A stretch of 64,000 nucleotides of DNA from Acidobacteriota bacterium (GTDB lineage Bacteria > Acidobacteriota > Terriglobia > Terriglobales > Acidobacteriaceae). Position 1 is the stretch's first letter. The number at the start of each line of letters is the position of its first letter. The notes below the pieces were generated by a model, which was not told the DNA's origin, did no database searches, and saw only the letters and a list, made by a program, of their open reading frames with translations. Location: positions 62,001 through 126,000 of the forward strand of contig JAJYSV010000006.1 of the NCBI GenBank assembly GCA_021793405.1. Reading direction: 5' to 3'. The position numbers were made by a program, and so were the translations under genes. Below are positions 52,793-61,789 of this stretch, one piece after another.

Positions 52793-53302
52793 ATGAGAAC
52801 ACTTCTGCGGAGTCTGATTTTAATTGCCCTGGCGATCTGGGTCGGCGGCTTATTGTTTTTTGGCGCCGTGGTCGCGCCCATCGCGTTTGGCACACTGATG
52901 CCGATGTTTCCGGACCCAGCGGTGGGAATCGGCGTTGCCGGAGCCATGGTTCGCAATTCTTTGTTGCATCTTCATGCCATCGGCCTGGTCTGCGGAATCG
53001 CTTTGCTGGTACTGTGCATTGCGGAGCGCGTGACTCGCGCAACCCGGCGTTCGATCGCGCCGCAACTTGTGTTGATCGCCGCCATGGTGGGGCTCACCGC
53101 GTATTCGCAGTATTCTGTAATTCCACGCATGGAGACGCTGCGTATCCAGGCTGGCTCAGCCATGGCCGATCCTGCTTCCGCGAACCCTGCTCGTCTCCAC
53201 TTCAACCGCCTGCACAATCTCTCCACGTCGCTGGAGGGAATCGTACTGGTATGTGGACTGGGGCTGATCATCCTATACGCGCGTCCCGAACCGGCGAGCT
53301 GA
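52793..53302 (+). CDS. DUF4149-like membrane protein
   Basis: A 169-residue protein with four spans (LILIALAIWVGGLLFFGAVV; LHLHAIGLVCGIALLVLCIA; LVLIAAMVGLTAYSQYSV; LEGIVLVCGLGLIILYA). The WxGGxxFFGAVVAP start and FNRLHNLSTSLEG near the C-terminus fit DUF4149/TMEM205-type proteins. Function is not known. It is a single gene between htpX and ychF. Confidence 0.75.
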   Translation: MRTLLRSLILIALAIWVGGLLFFGAVVAPIAFGTLMPMFPDPAVGIGVAGAMVRNSLLHLHAIGLVCGIALLVLCIAERVTRATRRSIAPQLVLIAAMVGLTAYSQYSVIPRMETLRIQAGSAMADPASANPARLHFNRLHNLSTSLEGIVLVCGLGLIILYARPEPAS

Positions 53303-53388
53303 GTTCCATTGCCTGGAACCCATCCGGGGAGTGGAAACAGCGTAAACTTTCATAGGAACTGTCGAACAATCTCCCTCACAGGATAAGC

Positions 53389-54474
53389 ATGAAAACTGGA
53401 ATTATTGGCCTGCCGCAGGTAGGCAAAACCTCGCTCTTCAAGATTCTCACCAAATCAAAACTGGAAGACCGCGGCTATTCGAATCCGAAGGAAGTGCATC
53501 TCGGCATTGCGTGGGTTCCTGACGACCGGCTGGAAAAGCTGGCTGCTCTCTACCAGCCGAAGAAGACCGTATTTGCCACCGTCGAATATGCCGATGTGGG
53601 TGCCATTGGCCAGGAAGCGTTGAAGGAGCCGAGCCTGCTGGCGAGCTTGCGCAACGTGGATGCCTTGATCCATGTGCTGCGCGTATTCGACGATCCTTCC
53701 GTCCCGCTGACCGCGCCCATCGACCCGCTGAAAGAAATCCAGGATGTCGAGTTCGACCTGATGTTGAGCGACCTGACGCAGATTGAAAAGCGGATGGAGC
53801 GGCTGGAAAAGGATTTGAAAAAAGGACGCACTCCAGAATTGGAGGCAGAGCAGGCACTGCTGCTGCGCGCCAAGCCGCATCTGGAATCCGAGCAGCCATT
53901 GCGCGCGATGGAGATGACGGCGGACGAGAAAAAGCTGATCCGCGGTTATATGTTTCTCAGCCAGAAACCGGTCTTGTACGTGCTGAATATTTCTGAGAGC
54001 ACAACCCTGGGCGCGGATCTGGAGGCAGCCGTGGAGAAATATGGCTTGACCGAAATCGCTGCCCGTCCCGGCACCGGAGCGACGGCAATTTGCGGCAAGG
54101 TGGAGGCCGAGCTTGCCGAGATGCCCGACGAAGAGGCCGAAGAGTTTCTATCGAGCTATGGGCTGGGCGAGAGCGGCCTGCGCCGCCTCATTCGCAAGAG
54201 CTATGAGCTGTTGGGATTGATCTCCTTTTTCACGGTCGGCGAAGACGAGTGCCGCGCCTGGACCATTCCTGTCCACTCGCGCGCGCAGGCGGCAGCGGGA
54301 GCGATCCATTCCGACCTGGAAAAACACTTCATCCGCGCCGAAACCATCCATTGGGATACGCTATTGGCCGCCGGCTCGGAAGCAGCCGCGCGGGCCAAAG
54401 GCACGCTGCGTCTGGAAGGCAAGGACTATATCGTTCAGGATGGTGACGTGATGCACATTCGTCACAGCGGATAA
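53389..54474 (+). CDS. ychF: YchF/OLA1-family P-loop ATPase
   Basis: A 361-residue Obg-related NTPase. The P-loop is GLPQVGKTSL near residue 7 (YchF normally has NVGKST, so the loop differs slightly), and the G4 motif is NISE in place of NKxD, which in this family gives ATP preference. The coiled-coil insertion lies at about 125-170 (LTQIEKRMERLEKDLKKG). A C-terminal TGS-like DUF933 domain (ISFFTVGEDECRAWTI; LEKHFIRAETIHWDTL; KDYIVQDGDVMHIRHSG) completes the protein. It binds ribosomes and is linked to stress responses. Confidence 0.92.
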   Translation: MKTGIIGLPQVGKTSLFKILTKSKLEDRGYSNPKEVHLGIAWVPDDRLEKLAALYQPKKTVFATVEYADVGAIGQEALKEPSLLASLRNVDALIHVLRVFDDPSVPLTAPIDPLKEIQDVEFDLMLSDLTQIEKRMERLEKDLKKGRTPELEAEQALLLRAKPHLESEQPLRAMEMTADEKKLIRGYMFLSQKPVLYVLNISESTTLGADLEAAVEKYGLTEIAARPGTGATAICGKVEAELAEMPDEEAEEFLSSYGLGESGLRRLIRKSYELLGLISFFTVGEDECRAWTIPVHSRAQAAAGAIHSDLEKHFIRAETIHWDTLLAAGSEAAARAKGTLRLEGKDYIVQDGDVMHIRHSG

Positions 54475-54482
54475 CACACACA

Positions 54483-55214
54483 ATGGCGCACGTTTCCACA
54501 CCGTTCGGGATTGTGCTGCTACTCGGCCTGGTGGCGGGCATGGCGGATGTTGTCGGCGGCCTGCTGCTGTTGCGGATGTGTGCGGAGCGCTTTCTGCACG
54601 GCTTTGTCGCCTTCGGCGCCGGCTTCCTGATTGCGGTGGCGTTGGTCGAAATGATGCCGGAGAGCTTTCAGGTCTCGCCCGCGTCCGCGTCGCTGTGGAT
54701 TCTCGCCGGTTTTTGCGGCGTCCATCTCATGGAACACACCCTGGTCCCGCATCTGCACATGGGGGAAGAAACTCACAAGGAGGAGTTCCTTCGCCGTACC
54801 ACAGCTTACTCGGTGACCATTGGCTTAGCGGCGCACACGTTCTTTGATGGAATTGCGATTGCCAGCGGGTTCGCCTTTTCGAGCGCGCTCGGCTGGCTGA
54901 TCTTTACCGGAATGCTGCTGCATAAATTGCCAGAGGGTTTTACCGTGGGCAGCGTGATGCTGGCGAGTGGCCGTAGCGCGCGCGCCGCGTTCACCGCGGC
55001 TTGCATCCTGGGTGCGGCGACTGTCGCCGGCGTCGGCGCGATCTACTTCCTTCCCGGCTTTGCTCGCATCGGTCTGCCTTTGTCGGCGGGTGTAGCCTTG
55101 TACGTGGCGGGAACCGACCTGTTGCCTGAGGTGAATCGCGCCCATGGATTGCGCTACCGGCTGCTGTTTTTTTTCGGCGTCGGAGCCTTCCTGCTGGCTC
55201 GGTGGATTTCCTAG
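54483..55214 (+). CDS. ZIP family divalent metal transporter
   Basis: A 243-residue membrane protein with about seven to eight spans. The metal path is visible in HTFFDGIAIASGFAFS (span IV) and FTGMLLHKLPEGFTVGSVML (span V, HxxxE motif), both diagnostic of ZIP. A short His-containing loop (HLHMGEETHKEE) sits between. It is predicted to import zinc or another divalent metal. It starts 8 bases after the ychF stop, so it is probably co-transcribed. Confidence 0.88.
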   Translation: MAHVSTPFGIVLLLGLVAGMADVVGGLLLLRMCAERFLHGFVAFGAGFLIAVALVEMMPESFQVSPASASLWILAGFCGVHLMEHTLVPHLHMGEETHKEEFLRRTTAYSVTIGLAAHTFFDGIAIASGFAFSSALGWLIFTGMLLHKLPEGFTVGSVMLASGRSARAAFTAACILGAATVAGVGAIYFLPGFARIGLPLSAGVALYVAGTDLLPEVNRAHGLRYRLLFFFGVGAFLLARWIS

Positions 55215-55244
55215 CTGCAGCGTCGCGAGAAAGGATGACCAAGG

Positions 55245-56042
55245 ATGCAACCGCAGGGATATGCGCTGGTCACGGGCGCCAGCTCCGGCATTGGGGAAGA
55301 ATTCGCGCGGCAACTGGCTGCGCGCGGATGGTCCCTGATTCTGGTTGCGCGTTCCCAGGACCGATTGGAGGCGCTGCGGAGCGACCTGATGTTCGCGCAC
55401 ATGGGCATCGATGTTCTTGCCGTCGCGTTGGATTTGAGTGTCCCGGGCGCGCCCGCGGAGTTGTTTCAAAGGACGCAGGCCGCCAATCTGGAAGTGAATC
55501 TTCTCATCAATAACGCGGGATTTGGGGCCTTTGGGGAATTCGCCTCGATCGACCGCCAGCGCCAGCGCCAAATGATCGATTTGAATATCGCCGCGCTGGT
55601 GGAGTCGGCGCATCTATACCTGCAGCCCATGATGACGCGCAAACGCGGTGGCATGATCAACATTGCTTCTGTTGCCGGATTCATGCCGCTTCCATATTGC
55701 GCGGTCTACGCCGCGACCAAGGCATTTGTGGTCAGCTTCTCGTGGGGGCTATATGAGGAAGCCCGTCAGCACGGCGTGCAGGTGACGGTCGTCAATCCCG
55801 GGTCCACGGAAACGAACTTTTTTAAGGTCGCGGGCAAAAGCCCCTTCAGCAGTCGGTCGCGCATGCAGACATCGGCCCAGGTGGTTGCCGAGTCCTTGCG
55901 GGCTTTCGATCGTCACAGGCCCTTCGCCATCACCGGCGTATCGAACCGCTCGCTTGTCCGGGCGCTTGCGCTGGTCCCGCGGAAATGGATTACATTGGTG
56001 GTTGGCAAGACGATGCGCCGGGCGAAGATGTCGACATCCTGA
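55245..56042 (+). CDS. Short-chain dehydrogenase/reductase (classical SDR)
   Basis: A 265-residue NAD(P)-dependent SDR. Cofactor loop YALVTGASSGIGEEFARQLA, NNAG-type motif LLINNAGFGAFGEF, catalytic Ser in NIASVAGFMPLPYC, and YxxxK in YCAVYAATKAFV. The composition resembles the DltE/YqjQ-like branch that often acts on lipids or envelope intermediates, but the substrate is not decidable. The start ATG 55245 is preceded by AAGGATGACCAAGG. It follows the ZIP gene by 30 bases. Confidence 0.92.
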   Translation: MQPQGYALVTGASSGIGEEFARQLAARGWSLILVARSQDRLEALRSDLMFAHMGIDVLAVALDLSVPGAPAELFQRTQAANLEVNLLINNAGFGAFGEFASIDRQRQRQMIDLNIAALVESAHLYLQPMMTRKRGGMINIASVAGFMPLPYCAVYAATKAFVVSFSWGLYEEARQHGVQVTVVNPGSTETNFFKVAGKSPFSSRSRMQTSAQVVAESLRAFDRHRPFAITGVSNRSLVRALALVPRKWITLVVGKTMRRAKMSTS

Positions 56043-56138
56043 AAAGCAATTCGTTTCTGCCATGTCTGCTTGGTGTCGACTGATGGCGGGATGATCGAGT
56101 TTCAGGAGGATTTTTCTGAGTCTCGATCCAGAAACTCA

Positions 56139-56279
56139 ATGAAAACAAAGGGTTGGGTAATCTTGATAGTACTGTCAGGTTGCCTTTTCCTCCTTGACGG
56201 AGGCATCTTTTTCGTAGAAAACAACATCAGTCCTTATAGGTCCAGAAAGACAATCTGTGATTTTAGTCGTCGACGATAA
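56139..56279 (+). CDS. Possible small single-span membrane protein
   Basis: A 46-codon frame reading MKTKGWVILIVLSGCLFLLD with one hydrophobic span and a basic tail, in a comparatively AT-rich gap. It overlaps the next gene by 23 bases and has no strong Shine-Dalgarno. It may be a real small membrane protein or only the leader of the receiver gene. Confidence 0.25.
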   Translation: MKTKGWVILIVLSGCLFLLDGGIFFVENNISPYRSRKTICDFSRRR

Positions 56280-56625
56280 TCCGATACAGGCACTCACGCG
56301 GAAGGCTATCCTCAATCGTGCAGGACTTGAGGTACAGACTGCTTATTCCGCCGGAGCTGCCTTTGAAGCTTTGGATCGCGACGTGAACCACGCGATTACG
56401 CTGGTGATCACAGATCACATTATGCCAGGCGAATCGGGCTGCCATTTCGTCATGCGTTTGTGGGAGCGCAGGGCCGCTCTCTCCGTCATGGTGCTCAGCG
56501 GTCTGGCAGAGGCGGAAGCCGAGTATGAAGGTTTGAATATCACCTTTCGTTCGAAGCCGATTTTGCCCACCGAACTGGTGGCGTTGGCCACCCGGTTGAG
56601 CCACACGGTTCCGGCCAGCCATTAG
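56257..56625 (+). CDS. Single-domain response regulator
   Basis: A 122-residue receiver domain with no output domain: VILVVDDNPIQALTRKA (acidic pair), phospho-acceptor Asp in LVITDHIMPGESG, Ser/Thr position VLSGLAEAEAEY, and Lys in FRSKPILPTEL. All catalytic positions are present. The start is GTG 56257 with a weak ribosome site. There is no histidine kinase next to it, so it must be served by a kinase elsewhere and probably signals by protein contact, like CheY-type or Spo0F-type proteins. Confidence 0.85.
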   Translation: MILVVDDNPIQALTRKAILNRAGLEVQTAYSAGAAFEALDRDVNHAITLVITDHIMPGESGCHFVMRLWERRAALSVMVLSGLAEAEAEYEGLNITFRSKPILPTELVALATRLSHTVPASH

Positions 56626-56764
56626 CCCAACGCACCGCCGCGGCAGCTTCGCTCTCTCATCACATTTCTTCCACGCCAAATTGAAATCCCACACTGCGCT
56701 GCGCCTGTCATTGCGGTCACTTATGCGCTCTGCGACAATCGATACACGCAGATTGATTTTTCTT

Positions 56765-59242
56765 ATGCCTACATCTAAGCGAGAAACCGTTCCAATCCCA
56801 TCCAATCCAGAATCTCGCCAGCAGGTTTTTGATGCCTTCCGCCGCTGGGGATATCTGCAGGCGCAGCTCGATCCTCTGGGACAATATCTTGCGGCGGAAT
56901 CGCTCCCCGAGCTGACAGCGACAGGAAAATTTGCCGAGCAGGCACGCGCCGTATACTGCGACACGATTGGCGTCGAGTTTATGCACATCGCGGACCCGGA
57001 GCGCAGACGCTGGATCGCCCAACGGCTGGAGACTGCCTCTCCTGCCGTGGACTCGGATCGCAGCCTGGATCTTCTTGTTCATGCCGACGTCTTCGAGCAC
57101 GTGATCCAGAAGCGCTATTTGGGAACCAAGCGCTTCTCACTGGAAGGCGTCACGGCGTTGATTCCGCTGCTGGATGCGGTGCTGAATCGTGCCGGCGAGC
57201 TGGGCGCAGAGAAATCCGTCCTGGGGATGAGTCACCGCGGCCGACTCAACGTCATGGTGAATACGCTGGGCAAATCCGCCGCGGACATTTTTTCCAAGTT
57301 TGAAGATGCCGACCCGCGCACCAGCCTGGGCAGCGGCGATGTGAAATATCACGTGGGTGCGACGGGCACATTCACGACCAGAGACGGCGAGGAAGTGGCG
57401 CTGCATCTGGTCTCGAATCCCAGCCATCTGGAGGCGGTCGATCCTGTGGCCATGGGGCGCGCGTACGCCAAACAGATGCGTTACGGCGCGGAGGGACGCG
57501 AGCGCGTATTGCCCGTTGTCATCCACGGGGATGCGGCATTCGCCGGCCAGGGTATTTGGGCTGAGACCATGAATCTATGCTCGCTCGAAGGCTATTCCGT
57601 CGGCGGCGGCATTCATATCATTGCGAATAATCTGATCGGGTTTACCGCAGAACCGGACGAATATAACTCTTCCCGCTTTTCCTCCGACCTGGCCCGGCGG
57701 CTGCCCGTGCCGATCTTTCACGTGAATGCCGAGGACATTGATGCAGTGATCCGCGTGGCCACGCTGGCCGTCGAGTATCGCTATCGATTCCACACCGACG
57801 TGGTGATCGACCTGATCGGCTATCGTCGTCACGGCCATAGCGAAGTGGATGACCCGACCATCACCCAGCCGCTGCGGTATGCAAGGATCCAGAACCATCC
57901 GCCTCTGTATGAAATCTTCGCACAGAAAATAGGCGTAGATCCGGCGCCGCGCGCCGCGGAGGCCGAGTCGGAATTCGAGCAGGAGTTGAAGCTGGCCCGG
58001 CAGATGAAGAAGAAGGCTCGGTTGGCGGATTTGCCCGAGTACTGGTCGCACTACAAAGGCGGTGCGTACCGCGCGAAGTACGAAGTGGATACAGGAATCG
58101 CCGCCGAAGAAATTCGCGCGATCGCGGACGGGTTGACCGCCTATCCCAAAGATTTTCACATTCATCCAAAGATCGCGAAGCTGCTGGAACAGCGCGCGGA
58201 AATGGGGCGCGGGGAACGACCGCTCGACTACGGCATGGCGGAGGCGGTGGCCTTTGGTTCGTTGCTGGTGAAGGGAACACCGGTACGGCTCAGCGGGCAG
58301 GATAGCCAGCGCGGCACCTTCAATCAGCGGCACAGCGTGTTGATCGATGTGGAAAATGAAAAGAAATTTGTGCCGCTCAGTCACCTATCACCCAAACAAG
58401 CCGGATTTGAGGTGTACAACTCCATGCTGTCCGAGGCTGGCGTGATGGGGTTTGAGTATGGCATTAGCCGCGACTATCCCGAAGCTCTTGCGATGTGGGA
58501 GGCCCAGTTCGGCGACTTCGCCAACGGCGCGCAGATTATCATCGACCAGTTTCTTTCTTCAGCGGAAGACAAATGGGGGCTGCTGAGCGGACTCGTCCTG
58601 CTGTTGCCGCATGGGTATGAAGGGCAAGGCCCGGAACATTCCAGCGCGCGCGTCGAGCGCTATCTGCAGATCGCCGCGCGCGACAATATACAAGTATGCC
58701 AGCCGTCCACCGCGGCGCAATATTTTCATCTGCTGCGGCGGCAGGCATTGCGTCACTGGCGCAAGCCGCTGGTTGTTTTCACTCCTAAGAGTATGCTGCG
58801 GCATCCCGATGCGGGCTCGCCGCTCGCCGACCTGACCCGCCCGCATTTTCTGAACGTGCTGCCAGAGACTGAAGTACAGGGCGTGACGCGGCTGTTGATC
58901 TGCACCGGAAAGATTGGCCACGAGCTGCGGATGGAACGCGAGAAGAGAAAAGATTCCGCTACCGGCATAATTTTCATTGAGCAGTTGTACCCATGGCCGG
59001 AGCAGGAACTGCGCGCGGCGATCGAGGCGCAGCCAAAGGCCAACGATCTGGTTTGGGTGCAGGAAGAGCCGGAAAACATGGGCGCGTACTCCTTCGTTCT
59101 GCCGCGCCTACGGGACCTTGCGTTCGACCGCCAGGTTCGCAGCGTGAAGCGCTCCGCCGCCGCCAGCCCGGCCACAGGCTCGGCGAAGGCGCACGCGCTG
59201 GAACAAAAAACGCTGATCGATCTTGCGCTCAGCCGCGCCTGA
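56765..59242 (+). CDS. sucA: 2-oxoglutarate dehydrogenase E1 component
   Basis: About 825 residues from ATG 56765; the frame is open to 56681. It is the thiamine-diphosphate-dependent decarboxylase of the TCA cycle complex. Blocks: VLGMSHRGRLNVMVNTLGKS, VKYHVGATGTF, LVSNPSHLEAVDPVAMGRAY, VIHGDAAFAGQGIWAETMNL (ThDP/Mg region), DLIGYRRHGHSEVDDPTITQ, and in the C-terminal transketolase-like half RLSGQDSQRGTFNQRHSVL and LLPHGYEGQGPEHSSARVER. It is about 100 residues shorter than the E. coli enzyme, mainly at the N-terminus where E2 contacts lie. No sucB or lpd is adjacent. Confidence 0.94.
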   Translation: MPTSKRETVPIPSNPESRQQVFDAFRRWGYLQAQLDPLGQYLAAESLPELTATGKFAEQARAVYCDTIGVEFMHIADPERRRWIAQRLETASPAVDSDRSLDLLVHADVFEHVIQKRYLGTKRFSLEGVTALIPLLDAVLNRAGELGAEKSVLGMSHRGRLNVMVNTLGKSAADIFSKFEDADPRTSLGSGDVKYHVGATGTFTTRDGEEVALHLVSNPSHLEAVDPVAMGRAYAKQMRYGAEGRERVLPVVIHGDAAFAGQGIWAETMNLCSLEGYSVGGGIHIIANNLIGFTAEPDEYNSSRFSSDLARRLPVPIFHVNAEDIDAVIRVATLAVEYRYRFHTDVVIDLIGYRRHGHSEVDDPTITQPLRYARIQNHPPLYEIFAQKIGVDPAPRAAEAESEFEQELKLARQMKKKARLADLPEYWSHYKGGAYRAKYEVDTGIAAEEIRAIADGLTAYPKDFHIHPKIAKLLEQRAEMGRGERPLDYGMAEAVAFGSLLVKGTPVRLSGQDSQRGTFNQRHSVLIDVENEKKFVPLSHLSPKQAGFEVYNSMLSEAGVMGFEYGISRDYPEALAMWEAQFGDFANGAQIIIDQFLSSAEDKWGLLSGLVLLLPHGYEGQGPEHSSARVERYLQIAARDNIQVCQPSTAAQYFHLLRRQALRHWRKPLVVFTPKSMLRHPDAGSPLADLTRPHFLNVLPETEVQGVTRLLICTGKIGHELRMEREKRKDSATGIIFIEQLYPWPEQELRAAIEAQPKANDLVWVQEEPENMGAYSFVLPRLRDLAFDRQVRSVKRSAAASPATGSAKAHALEQKTLIDLALSRA

Positions 59243-59270
59243 CAGCCGGACGACGATCCGCCTTATAGGA

Positions 59271-59957
59271 TTAGCGCGCTGGAACCACGTAGAACAGGAT
59301 TGCGAAGTAGTGTGCAATGCTGCCCGCGAGCACCCACACGTGCCAAATTCCGTGGAAGTACGGCACGCGATCGAAAGCGAAGAACACAATCCCCACCGTG
59401 TAGGCAACGCCGCCCACGCCCAGCCAGAGCAACCCATGCCAGGAAACGGCATGGAGCAGTGGGCGCATGGCGAAAATCGCCAACCAGCCCATTCCGAGGT
59501 AAATTACGGCGGATGCCATTTCAAACCGCCCAATGGCAAGGCTCTTGAAGACCACGCCGGCGATGGCGAGCGACCAGACGATTGCGAACAGGGTCCAGCC
59601 CAGCCGGCCGCGCAACGAAACCAAACAAAACGGCGTGTACGTGCCGGCAATCAGCAGGTAAATGGACGAGTGATCCAGGATGTGGAAGACGCGCCGCGCG
59701 CGCGTGCGCACCAGCGAATGGTAGAGCGTCGAGCAGATGTAGACCAGCACCAGCGTTACGCCGTAGATGGAGCAGCCGATGAGCTGCCACGCATTTCCGT
59801 GAGTCGACGCCATGATCACGTAGGCCGCGCCCGCCAGTGCGAAGGCCGCTCCGACTCCGTGGGTAATCGCATTGGCGAGAATGTCGCCGAGTCGTGGCTG
59901 TGCATACATGGCAGGGACGTTCAGGGCAGGCGGCGATGCGAGCCTCGTAGTTTGCAT
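59271..59957 (-). CDS. Hemolysin III/YqfA family membrane protein
   Basis: A 228-residue seven-span protein of the HlyIII/PAQR-like family: LANAITHGVGAAFALAGAAY, STLYHSLVRTRARRVFHILD, HSSIYLLIAGTYTPFCLV and FHGIWHVWVLAGSIAHYFAI, containing the conserved metal-coordinating His/Asp residues. Despite the name, the role of bacterial members is unclear (membrane hydrolase or homeostasis). ATG 59909 is an alternative start. It converges with sucA, only 28 bases apart. Confidence 0.9.
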   Translation of the reverse strand: MQTTRLASPPALNVPAMYAQPRLGDILANAITHGVGAAFALAGAAYVIMASTHGNAWQLIGCSIYGVTLVLVYICSTLYHSLVRTRARRVFHILDHSSIYLLIAGTYTPFCLVSLRGRLGWTLFAIVWSLAIAGVVFKSLAIGRFEMASAVIYLGMGWLAIFAMRPLLHAVSWHGLLWLGVGGVAYTVGIVFFAFDRVPYFHGIWHVWVLAGSIAHYFAILFYVVPAR

Positions 59958-60077
59958 CTGATCCTATCAGGGCACTTTCTGGACTGCTCGTGATATCCAT
60001 CACCGAGAGCCATCCGTCTAGCTCATAGGCTATAGTGGTGGCCGGGAAATGGGTTTCAAGAGAAAGCGCGGATCGCC

Positions 60078-60422
60078 ATGCATGAAGTTGGAATCGCCAG
60101 CGAAATTTTGCGTGCCAGCCATGCCGAAACGGCACGCAGGCCGGGTGCGCGGCTGGTCGCAGTGACAGTCAGGATCGGCGTGTTGGCGGGCGTCGACGCA
60201 GACGCACTGCGCTTTGCCTGGGACGTGATGTCGGAGCAGGCGGAATATGAGCCGGTGGCGCTGATGATTCAAATGGTTCCAAGACGCAATTGCTGCCAGG
60301 ATTGCGGACGCGAATATGAGACGGGCATCTATAGTGAACCGTGTCCGGACTGCGCCAGCGAGAACAGCCTGTTGCTGGGCGGCGATGAAATGCAATTGGC
60401 AAGCGTAGAGGTGGAAGAATGA
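60078..60422 (+). CDS. hypA: HypA, hydrogenase nickel chaperone
   Basis: A 114-residue HypA. It starts MHEVGIASEIL, with the N-terminal His2 needed for nickel binding, and has the structural zinc site made of CCQDCG and CPDC. It delivers nickel with HypB during [NiFe]-hydrogenase (or urease) maturation. The hypB start overlaps its stop (ATGA). No hydrogenase subunit or other hyp gene follows in this window. Confidence 0.94.
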   Translation: MHEVGIASEILRASHAETARRPGARLVAVTVRIGVLAGVDADALRFAWDVMSEQAEYEPVALMIQMVPRRNCCQDCGREYETGIYSEPCPDCASENSLLLGGDEMQLASVEVEE

Positions 60423-61102
60423 CGACTGTGGTTCCAGTGGAAAAGAAAGTTCTGAGCGAGAATCAGCGCATTGCGGAAGAGTTGCGACAGGGCTATGCGA
60501 AGCGCGGCACGCTGTGCCTGAACATTATCAGCTCGCCTGGTTCCGGAAAAACAACGCTGCTCGAAAAAACATTGGCTGCATTCAGCCCGCACGACAAAGT
60601 GGCTGTGTTGACGGGCGATTTGCAGACGGAAAACGATGCGCGCAGGCTGGCGCACTATGGATTTCCCGTGCGGCAGATTGTGACCGGAACGGTTTGTCAT
60701 CTGGACGGCAGAATGATTGAGCGCGCGCTTCAGCCATGGTCGTCGACGGAGATCCATCTGCTGTTCATTGAAAATGTCGGCAATCTTGTCTGCCCGTCGA
60801 GCTACGACCTGGGCGAGGAAGCGAAGATCGTTGTGTTGAGCGTGTCCGAAGGCGAGGACAAGCCGCTGAAATATCCATCGATTTTTTCCAAGGCCGCGCT
60901 GTTGATCGTCACCAAAATGGATCTGTTGCCGTATGTGCCGTTCAACCTGGAGCAGGCCAAGGCGAATGCGCGGCAGGTGCATCCGGGGATCGAAATCATC
61001 GAACTGTCTTGTTTAACCGGAGAAGGTCTGGATCGGTGGCAGCAGTGGCTGGCGCATCGGCGCGCTGTAGCGGGTCAGCGGATGGCTTGCGCGGGAATCT
61101 AA
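60419..61102 (+). CDS. hypB: HypB, hydrogenase nickel incorporation GTPase
   Basis: A 227-residue SIMIBI-class GTPase. The P-loop is ISSPGSGKTTLLEKTL, the metal-binding and switch region is GTVCHLDGRMIERAL, G3 is FIENVGNLVCPSSYDLGE, and G4 is VTKMDLLPYV. There is no His-rich N-terminal nickel-storage tail. It overlaps hypA by four bases. A hairpin with a repeated motif follows the stop. Confidence 0.94.
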   Translation: MTTVVPVEKKVLSENQRIAEELRQGYAKRGTLCLNIISSPGSGKTTLLEKTLAAFSPHDKVAVLTGDLQTENDARRLAHYGFPVRQIVTGTVCHLDGRMIERALQPWSSTEIHLLFIENVGNLVCPSSYDLGEEAKIVVLSVSEGEDKPLKYPSIFSKAALLIVTKMDLLPYVPFNLEQAKANARQVHPGIEIIELSCLTGEGLDRWQQWLAHRRAVAGQRMACAGI

Positions 61103-61163
61103 GAGAGTTTTCGACCGAAAAAGCAGCCCGAAAATATCGTTGCTAAGGCAACTAATTTGAACC

Positions 61164-61189
61164 AAGATGGTTGCTAAGGCAACCATCTT
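61164..61189. terminator. Hairpin after hypAB
   Basis: AAGATGGTTGC, loop TAAG, GCAACCATCTT: a perfect 11-bp stem. The 13-mer TTGCTAAGGCAAC at its tip also occurs 31 bases upstream (61140). There is no T-run after it, so it may be a factor-dependent terminator, an RNA-stability element or a target for the opposite strand's convergent gene. Confidence 0.5.
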
Positions 61190-61226
61190 GCAGACGGGTT
61201 ACTGCACCCGTTGAGCGGGATGTTTT

Positions 61227-61661
61227 CTACTGAGAAACTGCACTTGGTTTGGTGCAAATCTCGTCGAACGCCTGGGTCAGATACTGTGCGATCTGCGGCG
61301 CGGCAGAATTTTCAATCACCGAGCGCTGCATCAGGAACGCCAGTTTACCATCACGAAAAATCGCGACCGCCGGTGAGCTGGGAGGATTCCCCGCCAGGTG
61401 GCTGCGAACTTTCTCGGTGGCTTCGCGATCCTGACCGGCGAAGACCGTGATCTTCTGATCGGGTAGGGTGGTGTGCTGGAGCGCCATTCGCACGGCGGGG
61501 CGCATTTTGCCCGCCGCGCAACCGCAGATGGAATTGACGACGACCATCGTCGTACCGGGCTTGGCGAGCGCCTGCTCGACTTCTTCGGCCGTGCGCGTTT
61601 CCTGAATACCAGCGCGAACCAGTTCCTCGCGCATCGGAATCACCATGATCTCTGGATACAT
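61227..61661 (-). CDS. Bacilliredoxin, BrxA/BrxB (YphP/YqiW) family
   Basis: A 144-residue thioredoxin-like protein: MYPEIMVIPMREELVRAGI at the start, the redox motif SICGCAAGKMRP (CGC), and GNPPSSPAVAIFRDGKLAF. In Bacillus these proteins remove bacillithiol from proteins. Presence here suggests the cell uses bacillithiol, which is known in some acidobacteria as I recall. It converges with hypB across the hairpin. Confidence 0.92.
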   Translation of the reverse strand: MYPEIMVIPMREELVRAGIQETRTAEEVEQALAKPGTTMVVVNSICGCAAGKMRPAVRMALQHTTLPDQKITVFAGQDREATEKVRSHLAGNPPSSPAVAIFRDGKLAFLMQRSVIENSAAPQIAQYLTQAFDEICTKPSAVSQ

Positions 61662-61789
61662 GCAGTTTGTCCCTCATGCCGCTTTCGCGGCTATCTCCAG
61701 TGTATATCGGCCTGCGTTTCACGGCTCTTGTTTCCTGGCCGTGCGAGCCTTAGGGGAAGCACGCTGTACAGTAGACGGGAAAGGGTTGG

